The notes under the pieces were generated by a model, which was not told where the DNA came from, did no database searches, and was given only the letters and a program-made list of their open reading frames with translations. Both the position numbers and the translations under genes were made by a program. Of a stretch of 49,577 nucleotides of DNA, positions 43,279 through 49,577 are shown piece after piece; within the stretch, counting starts at the first letter, position 1, and the number at the start of each line of letters is the position of its first letter. This DNA comes from Chitinophagaceae bacterium (GTDB taxonomy: Bacteria > Bacteroidota > Bacteroidia > Chitinophagales > Chitinophagaceae). The DNA lies in contig CANJQU010000018.1 in assembly GCA_947476485.1 (NCBI GenBank), forward strand, positions 1 to 49,577, in the 5' to 3' direction.

Positions 43279-45078
43279 CTACATTTTCTCCGGCAACTTA
43301 ATCCCCATCAGGTTCATGGCATGCCTCAGTATTGACGCGGTCATTACGATGATCATCAGGCGCAATTGCTTTTTCTCCTCACTCTCTGCCTTTGATATGC
43401 TATGTGCATCATAAAAAGTATTGAACATCTGCGCAAGCTGGAACGAATAATTGCATATTGATGATGGGTTGAACTCACTTGCAGATTCTGAAAGTATCAC
43501 CGGGTATTCCTCCAGCGCCAGCATAATCTTTTTTTCCAGCGGCAGCAATTCAGTGGTTTGCACAAATGACTGAAACTTCGTACAGTCAGGCGTTAACGAC
43601 ACCTTTTCCTTCCTTAGTATAGAGCATATCCGCGCATGCGCATATTGAATGAACGTTGCCGTATAACCATGCAGATCTATCGACTCCTTCGGGTCGAAGA
43701 TCATCTTTTTCTTAGGATCTACACGCAACAGGTAAAACTTCAGCGCGCCCATTCCTATAGTGTCATATAGTTTCGTTAGTTCCTCCTGCGAGAAACCTTC
43801 TGTCTTACCACTCTGTTCGGTTTGCTCCCTCGATAGGTTTATCATCTCGCTCACCATATCGTCGGCGTCTACTACCGTACCTTCGCGGCTCTTCATCCTG
43901 CCGGTGGGCAACTCCACCATACCATAAGACAAGTGGTAGATACCATCAGCACAAGGCTCACCAAGCTTTTTCATGATCAGCTTCAGCACCTGTATATGAT
44001 AGTTCTGCTCATCGGCTATAACATATACAGATTGATTGAGCTTAAATTCATCGTATTTCAGTTTCGCAGTACCCAGGTCCTGGGTCATGTATACCGAGGT
44101 ACCATCGCCGCGCAGCAGCAGCTTCTCATCAAGTCCATCCTCCTTCAGGTCCACCCATACAGATCCATCCTCCTTTTTAAACAATACCTTCTTACGCAAT
44201 CCCTCCTCCACTATCTTTTTGCCAAGCAGGTAGGTCTCGCTTTCATGATACACTTTATCGAATGATATGCCAAGCCGCTTGTATGACTCATCAAAACCCA
44301 GGTATACCCAGCCGTTCATCATCTCCCAAAGTTTCCGCACCTCTGTATCGCCCGCCTCCCATTTAACCAGCAGGTCCTGGGCATCTCTCATAATGGAGGA
44401 TTCCTTTTCGGCCTTTTTTTCGTCCATGCCACGGGCCACCAGTTGCGCTATCTCCTGCTTATACTCATCGTTAAACTTTACATAGTAGTCCCCCACCAGG
44501 TGATCACCCTTGATCCCTGCTTTTTCAGGTGTCGCGCCATTTCCATACTTCATCCATGCGATCATTGACTTGCAGATATGAATGCCTCGGTCATTGATCA
44601 GGTTCGCTTTTACTACCTGGTTGCCATTTGCTTTTAGTATCTCCGCCATGGCAGCGCCAAGAAAAATGTTGCGCATGTGGCCAAAGTGCAGCGGCTTGTT
44701 TGTATTGGGTGACGAATACTCGATCATCACCCTGCGGTCTGTTTTGTTCCTTTCTCCATAATGTGTATCGGTGAAATGATTCAGTAAGAAATTCACCCAC
44801 CAGGCATCTTTTACTGTCAGATTCAGGAAGCCACTCACTATTTCATAAGATGTAAATAATTCGGTTTTTGCTACCAGGTAATCCCCAAGCAGCTTGCCTA
44901 TCACGTCTGGCTTCTGTTTCAGCAATTTTAAAAAAGGAAACAAAACGATAGTATAGTCACCGGAAAACTCAGGTTTCGTCTGGTTTACCCCGATCATAGA
45001 AATATCGGTGGCTACCTCCGGGTAAAGGTGTTTCAGTGCGTCGGCGGCGGCATGTTTTATCTGGCTGGCAAGCGTCAT
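43279..45078 (-). CDS. argS: Arginyl-tRNA synthetase
   Basis: A 599-residue class I synthetase that charges tRNA-Arg. Seen: an N-terminal additional domain (MTLASQIKHAAADALKHLYP, GDYTIVLFPFLKLLK), the HIGH motif as NKPLHFGHMRNIF at about residue 130, YMTQDLGTAKLKYDEF, the KMSK-region equivalent GRMKSREGTVVDADDM, and the anticodon-binding helical domain ending SILRHAMNLMGIKLPEKM. Length is normal for Bacteroidota. TATTTTTG on the minus strand (45104 to 45097) could be a -7 box, but a -33 partner at proper distance is missing. Confidence 0.96.
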   Translation of the reverse strand: MTLASQIKHAAADALKHLYPEVATDISMIGVNQTKPEFSGDYTIVLFPFLKLLKQKPDVIGKLLGDYLVAKTELFTSYEIVSGFLNLTVKDAWWVNFLLNHFTDTHYGERNKTDRRVMIEYSSPNTNKPLHFGHMRNIFLGAAMAEILKANGNQVVKANLINDRGIHICKSMIAWMKYGNGATPEKAGIKGDHLVGDYYVKFNDEYKQEIAQLVARGMDEKKAEKESSIMRDAQDLLVKWEAGDTEVRKLWEMMNGWVYLGFDESYKRLGISFDKVYHESETYLLGKKIVEEGLRKKVLFKKEDGSVWVDLKEDGLDEKLLLRGDGTSVYMTQDLGTAKLKYDEFKLNQSVYVIADEQNYHIQVLKLIMKKLGEPCADGIYHLSYGMVELPTGRMKSREGTVVDADDMVSEMINLSREQTEQSGKTEGFSQEELTKLYDTIGMGALKFYLLRVDPKKKMIFDPKESIDLHGYTATFIQYAHARICSILRKEKVSLTPDCTKFQSFVQTTELLPLEKKIMLALEEYPVILSESASEFNPSSICNYSFQLAQMFNTFYDAHSISKAESEEKKQLRLMIIVMTASILRHAMNLMGIKLPEKM

Positions 45079-45343
45079 CTCTTATTTATTTATCAGCAAA
45101 AATAACCTTTCTCGCCTGCAAAAGCAGGATACGTCGCTTAAAGTATCTGGGCTGAGATATAAAATTCGTATATGTCAAATTATTTCTTGCCGCTAGACTA
45201 TAACATTATCGGTTTAATCTCTAATTTTACCCCGTTATTAAAATTTCTGCACCCTGCGTGTTGAAATCTCAAATACTATCTTTATATTTAAATTCTTTAA
45301 AAAATAAACTTAACAGAAAAACAAATCATTTAACTCCATTATT

Positions 45344-45751
45344 ATGAATGTTACCACTCGTTTTATTGTAATTGACGACGACGAATTTAACAACAAGATA
45401 TGCTCTGTTACGCTGGAAAAAATAGCTAAAGATGCTGATGTCAAAACATTTCAGGATCCTGTTGTCGGCTTCGACCACATTGCGACCGCATATGCCGGGG
45501 CCGATAATGATACCTCTGCTATACTCTTCCTTGATATTAACATGCCGGTAATGAACGGTTGGGAATTTCTCGAACGTTTTGACCAGTTGGAGGAAGACAC
45601 TAAGAAAAGGATCAAAATTTATATCCTGTCGTCTTCGGTAGATAAGAGGGACATTGAAAAAGCCAAAGCTGATAAAAATGTAGTTCACTACCTTATCAAG
45701 CCGCTTACAAAGGAAACAATTCGCCTGATTACCCACTCACAAAACAGGTAA
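45344..45751 (+). CDS. Single-domain response regulator (CheY-like)
   Basis: 135 residues forming one receiver domain without an output domain. The acidic pocket (VIDDDEF), the phosphoacceptor Asp in ILFLDINMPVMNGWEF, the switch Ser in IYILSSSVDKRD, and Lys in YLIKPLTKE are all present. It may relay phosphate between kinases or act by protein contact. No kinase gene is adjacent; the nearest are at 31.5-37.3 kb. It has its own terminator, and TATCTTTA upstream is a near match to the -7 consensus. Confidence 0.92.
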   Translation: MNVTTRFIVIDDDEFNNKICSVTLEKIAKDADVKTFQDPVVGFDHIATAYAGADNDTSAILFLDINMPVMNGWEFLERFDQLEEDTKKRIKIYILSSSVDKRDIEKAKADKNVVHYLIKPLTKETIRLITHSQNR

Positions 45752-45771
45752 TCGCCTGCACTTTATATATC

Positions 45772-45808
45772 AATAAAAGGAACCTCATAGGGGTTCCTTT
45801 TATTTTTT
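45772..45808 (+). terminator. Intrinsic terminator of the response-regulator gene
   Basis: A 13-bp perfect stem, AATAAAAGGAACC (45772-45784) with GGTTCCTTTTATT (45792-45804), encloses a 7-nt loop, followed by TTTT. Confidence 0.9.
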
Positions 45809-45928
45809 CACAAGTTCAGTCCGATCAACAAGTTAACCCCCGGAAACAATATTTTTGCCACTTAAAACAGGAAAACAAATCATTAGTTATTAGGTTTGTA
45901 AATTAGGATCATAAAAGCAGGAAATTAT

Positions 45929-47036
45929 TTGCTCTACAATGACAATGACCTGAAAATAGAAGACATGGGACTCGGCTGCGCTACAGACAAATTACCCCAA
46001 AGCCGCCACAATACGGAAAGAACTACTACCGTGCTCAACAACAACGTATACAACAACTGCACCGAAATAAAGGTATTTGAGGTAGGGACTACGCACTATT
46101 CTCCACCAGGGGACACAGCGTGACCAATGTCATGAACTATCTCACATCACTATTCAACAACCAGGCGATCATCTATCGCAACGAAGGTATCCCGATCGTG
46201 CTCAACTATGTTCAGGTCGACTCCGTGGCTGATGCATACCAGACCATCACCACCCCGAATTCCGGTTTATTCCTTACCAGGTTCGGATATATTCAGCATA
46301 CCGCCATGCACAACAGTGATCTCGCTATCCTTGTTTCCACTGCACTTAACGGAGGCTACGGCGCACTCGGCGGTGTTGCCTGGGTGAAGCAAATGTGATC
46401 AACACAACCATTGGTACCGGTACGGGCACTATTACCGTAACACCGGTAAATGTTTGCGGAAGCGGCACTCCGTTCACGCTAAACTTTATTGTACCTACAG
46501 CAGCGCCCATCGCCACGTTCAGCGAGTCTGCACATGTTACTCCGGCCCACGTAAATGTAACGATGACCTACACCGGATCTGCACCCGGAGGAACTACCTA
46601 CTCATGGACGTTTGCGGGCGGTGTGCCTGCCACATCTACAAGCCCCGGCCCTGTACTGGTACATTGGGATGCTCCAGGCACATACACAGTTACGCTCACC
46701 GTTGATAACGACGGTTGCACCGACACTTATTTAGATACAGTACACGTAACCTCTGGAGTAAGCATTAAGGCCGTAAAAGCGGAAACATTTACTGCAAGCA
46801 TAGTTCCGAATCCTAATGAGGGTGCGTTCGACATTACATTTGACAAGGCTGTTTCTGCACCCGTAACCGTGAAACTATATGACATGCTGGGAAGCGTGGT
46901 TTACAGGAACGAGTTTAATACAGCCAATAACAACAAGCTTTCCGTATCAGTAAATGATTTGCCAAACGGTACTTATGCGGCAACCATATACTTAGACGGC
47001 ACTATGATCACTAAGAAAATAACTATCACTCGCTAA
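45929..47036 (+). pseudogene. Broken T9SS metalloprotease gene (M12B/reprolysin-like remnant)
   Basis: Three consecutive frames read as pieces of one protein. Piece 1 (45929-about 46080) reads NNCTEIKVFE. A frameshift near 46076-46086 leads into DYALFSTRGHSVTNVMNYLT and piece 2 (IIYRNEGIPIVLNYVQVDSV ... NSDLAILVST ... GALGGVAWV), resembling the start of Bacteroidota reprolysin-like metalloproteases. The HExxH zinc site that should follow is missing: after 46390 the frame shifts into a PKD-like part (TIGTGTGTITVTPVNVCGSG, TYSWTFAGGVPA) and an intact T9SS C-terminal domain (SIVPNPNEGAFDITF, LPNGTYAATIYL). There is no signal peptide at the 5' end. So it has a 5' truncation, a frameshift and an internal deletion. 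Confidence 0.75.
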
Positions 47037-47072
47037 ATTACCATCGGGGTTCTGCAAACCCCATTCCAGGCT

Positions 47073-47115
47073 TAACACCAAAAAAGGGGGCTTTCCAGCC
47101 ACCCTTTTGGTGTTA
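47073..47115. terminator. Inverted repeat after the broken protease gene
   Basis: TAACACCAAAA (47073-47083) pairs with TTTTGGTGTTA (47105-47115), and the inner GGG/CCC continues the stem with a bulge. It lies 37 bp past the stop, without a clear T run, so it may end transcripts or be a transcript-stabilising hairpin. Confidence 0.55.
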
Positions 47116-47204
47116 TAAGAATTACTAAAAACCACCATTTTAGCCGGGTTTGACCACCGGAGTGGGTATGTTTTACCCCAAAATGGCCAATTATACCCCA
47201 ATAA

Positions 47205-47237
47205 TTTGCTGCTAAATCGTTAAATTCAATACCTTTA
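47205..47237 (+). promoter_or_regulatory. Promoter of the PKD-repeat protein gene
   Basis: TTTG (47205-47208) and TACCTTTA (47230-47237; one mismatch to TAnnTTTG) are spaced by 21 bp and lie 16 bp before the ATG at 47254. Confidence 0.55.
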
Positions 47238-47253
47238 GCAAAATTTTTTATTC

Positions 47254-49577
47254 ATGTATAAGTTTGGATTGGGCCTTTTTGTTGGAATATCTCTATTGGC
47301 AATAACAAATGTGAATGCGCAAAATTATACCTATTCCCGTGGACAAGAAGTAGTTAAAGAATCTGTCAATATGATGGAGCTTTCAAATTACGAAAAAACA
47401 CATCCACCGGTGTTTGCACGGAAAGATGTTATGCAGGAAAATGACGATGCGATGGAGACGCACTGGGTAAAACCGGCAACAGATCCAGCATTAGACGGCT
47501 TTATCAACTGCGATATCATGCGTCTTAACTCAAACGGCGCCACTGAACGTACCTATTCTTCCTATATGCCCGCATCATCGGGCCCTACAGACACTTTCCA
47601 GGCAAAGCTTACCGATGGCACTTCAATTCCTCCCGATACTCATGGCGGTGTCGATGCCACTTATGCGGTTTGCGCCATCAACAGTTCTGTGAGCATTAAA
47701 TTGAGGTCCACACATGCATCTGTTTCTACGGTGTCGCTTGCCACTTTCTGGGGATCAACATTATTGGGTTCCGGTGGCAGTCCGTTCGACCCACGGGTTC
47801 ATTATGATCCATATACCGACCGGTGGATCATGGTAGCCGTTTCGGTTACTTCCGGTGCTTCGTCATACAGCAATTCCAGGATACTGATCGCGATTTCAGC
47901 AACAGGGAACCCAACGGGGACTTGGTATAAATATTCTGTACTTACCGATGCCAGTAACCTAACATGGCTGGATTTTCCGAACGTTGGGTTTAACAATAAG
48001 TGGGTTACCGTAGCAGGCAATTATTTTGGAAGTTCCATGAGTTCTGGCTCCTTTACCAATGCCGCAATATTTGTGTTTAATAAGGCTACAATGATGGCCG
48101 GCACAGGCGCTCCGTTCGTTAAAATTACAGATGGTGGGTCCGGTGGTGGTTTTTCCGATTGCCCTGCTGTTACTTACAGCGCAACCGAACCAAGCATGTT
48201 TGTGATGGATGTTTACAATCCGGGGGCTGGCCGGCTCAGGCTCAGAAAAATAACCGGTCCTGTCGGTTCACCTGTGCTTTCCGGAACGATTTTCACGCCT
48301 ACAAGCTCGCAGCACTGGCAGTTTGGCGCTCCCACCGTTTCCGGTACTGATGATTTTGGACCGCAGGTAGGAACCACCCGTAAATTGCAGACTAACGATG
48401 ACAGGCTGAATAATCTCACATTCAGGAACGGGAAATTGTGGTGTGCGCATAATGTATTTTTACCCGCAACAGGCACTGTGAATCGCGCCTCTATAATGTG
48501 GTGGCAGACCGACACCATTTCTGCTACAAACCAAAACGGACTAATAGACGGGGCTGCAGGCACTTTAATGTTTGGCTTTCCGTCCATCTCTGTTAACGCG
48601 AACAATGATGCACTTATGGGCTTCGCATACATGTCATCCGGTCTCCATCCCAGCGCGGCTTATGTATACCGCACCAGCTCCGATACAATATCGAAAATGA
48701 GGACTCCTTACGTTTACAGGCACGGTCAGGCAACATATTATGTAACATTTGGCGGCTCCAAAAACAGGTGGGGAGACTATTCAGCGACATGCGTTGATCC
48801 AATAAATAATCTCGATTTCTGGACCCTCCAGGAGAGTGTTGCCAGCACAAATAACTGGGACACGTGGTGGGCATATATACGTATGTGCAGCTACCTTGCA
48901 GCTCCTGCAGGCGGCACCGGCCCAACAACCGCCTGCCAGGGTACTGTTCAGACATTCTCAGTTGCCCCTGTTGCCGGCGCTACATCGTATGGCTGGACGA
49001 TCACAGGAGGCTCAGGCTGGAGCGGAACCAGTACTACTAACTCGGCAAATATTACTGTTGGTACCGGTACCGCTGTAATATCAGTTTCAGGAGTTGATAC
49101 CTGTGGTCCGGGAACTGCCTATACTTTTACAGTAGTTGCCACCCCGCTGCCAACCGTGTCTATAGCAGCAGTTGGTACAATTTGCATTAGTTCACCAAGC
49201 GCCACATTTACAACTACGGCCACCGGCAGCCCAACATCGTATAACTGGACTGTGACTGGTTCCGGATGGACCGGCTCCAGCAGTACTTCGACACTTACAA
49301 CTACAGTAGGAACCGGCACCGGAACGATCGTGGTCAGCGGCACAAACGCCTGCGGCACCGGGCCTGCAGTTACACTCAACGTAACGCCGGGCAACCCACC
49401 TGCCGCAGCAACAACGATTACAATGCCTTCACCACTTTGCGCCGGCGGTACCGCTGTATTTACAACACCTGCAGTTTCCGGGGCCACCAGCTATACATGG
49501 ACGGTTTCAGGAATTGGATGGAGCGGAACCAGCACTACAACTTCTGTAAACGTGACAGTTGGAAGCGGTACAGGTAC
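47254..49577 (+). CDS. Large exported PKD/Ig-repeat protein, truncated by the window end
   Basis: At least 774 residues, open to the last base. The signal peptide ends NVNAQ, leaving Gln at the mature N-terminus. Residues about 60-545 look like a beta-propeller-type module (PPDTHGGVDATYAVCAIN, FDPRVHYDPYTDRWIMVAVS, NRWGDYSATCVDP, LDFWTLQE). From about residue 550 come at least three PKD/Ig-like repeats of about 82-84 residues starting near 48904, 49150 and 49396, each with SYxWT, GWSGTS/GWTGSS and VGTGT segments and paired Cys. A T9SS sorting domain is expected past the edge but is not seen. It is probably a surface or secreted adhesin-like protein; the ligand is unknown. Confidence 0.82.
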   Translation, partial: MYKFGLGLFVGISLLAITNVNAQNYTYSRGQEVVKESVNMMELSNYEKTHPPVFARKDVMQENDDAMETHWVKPATDPALDGFINCDIMRLNSNGATERTYSSYMPASSGPTDTFQAKLTDGTSIPPDTHGGVDATYAVCAINSSVSIKLRSTHASVSTVSLATFWGSTLLGSGGSPFDPRVHYDPYTDRWIMVAVSVTSGASSYSNSRILIAISATGNPTGTWYKYSVLTDASNLTWLDFPNVGFNNKWVTVAGNYFGSSMSSGSFTNAAIFVFNKATMMAGTGAPFVKITDGGSGGGFSDCPAVTYSATEPSMFVMDVYNPGAGRLRLRKITGPVGSPVLSGTIFTPTSSQHWQFGAPTVSGTDDFGPQVGTTRKLQTNDDRLNNLTFRNGKLWCAHNVFLPATGTVNRASIMWWQTDTISATNQNGLIDGAAGTLMFGFPSISVNANNDALMGFAYMSSGLHPSAAYVYRTSSDTISKMRTPYVYRHGQATYYVTFGGSKNRWGDYSATCVDPINNLDFWTLQESVASTNNWDTWWAYIRMCSYLAAPAGGTGPTTACQGTVQTFSVAPVAGATSYGWTITGGSGWSGTSTTNSANITVGTGTAVISVSGVDTCGPGTAYTFTVVATPLPTVSIAAVGTICISSPSATFTTTATGSPTSYNWTVTGSGWTGSSSTSTLTTTVGTGTGTIVVSGTNACGTGPAVTLNVTPGNPPAAATTITMPSPLCAGGTAVFTTPAVSGATSYTWTVSGIGWSGTSTTTSVNVTVGSGTG

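Overview
The window looks like a chromosomal segment of a Bacteroidota bacterium, most likely Chitinophagaceae or a close relative. The evidence is type IX secretion (T9SS) genes (porV, porU, gldJ), T9SS C-terminal sorting domains, a Bacteroidetes-type glutaminyl cyclase, a GH92 alpha-mannosidase, promoter-like TAnnTTTG boxes with TTTG/TTG about 19-21 bp upstream, and few Shine-Dalgarno sequences. Family names come from motif recognition by eye; no database search was run.

Layout. 1-1130 has no convincing gene. It holds a MITE-like inverted repeat, degenerate repeats and the porV terminator. 1131-7983 is the T9SS block: porV and porU on the minus strand, divergent from the lipoprotein gene gldJ. 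8057-14532 is envelope and housekeeping: murF, then on the minus strand zapA, lspA, a lipoprotein glutaminyl cyclase and an Omp28-type lipoprotein, then rbfA and a LolC/E-type permease. 14697-20267 is metabolism: acetyl-CoA synthetase, an OsmC-type protein, a GH92 glycosidase and an exported protein of unknown role. 20275-25995 carries an acyltransferase-3, an M28 peptidase, a PDZ protein and htpG. 26516-29959 has a WbqC-like protein and a tightly coupled pair: an SGNH-like membrane-anchored protein and an A+T-rich polytopic membrane protein. 29981-30166 is a 61-codon gene of unknown function behind a textbook Bacteroidetes promoter. 30408-31475 is a T9SS substrate.

31543-37266 is a signalling island. 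It has a PAS protein with a histidine-kinase H-box but no ATPase domain, a 1351-residue REC-PAS-GAF hybrid kinase, and a stand-alone kinase ATPase domain without an H-box that looks like the remnant of a tandem duplicate of the big kinase. 37411-42645 is a TetR-controlled tripartite efflux operon (TetR, TolC, HlyD, FtsX/MacB-type permease, LolD-type ATPase). 42656-45751 has a Uma2-family protein, argS and a single-domain response regulator. 45929-47036 is a broken metalloprotease gene with a T9SS tail. 47254 to the window end is a large exported protein with PKD/Ig-like repeats, cut by the window edge.

How the genes fit together. Much of the window concerns building and using the cell envelope: export (porU/porV/gldJ), lipoprotein maturation (lspA), capping of exported N-termini (glutaminyl cyclase, with at least six proteins here predicted to start with Gln after signal-peptide cleavage), lipoprotein transport (LolE-like), and surface-secreted cargo. 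The most unusual part is the set of split or partial histidine-kinase genes at 31.5-37.3 kb. No tRNA, rRNA, CRISPR array, transposase or phage gene was recognised.
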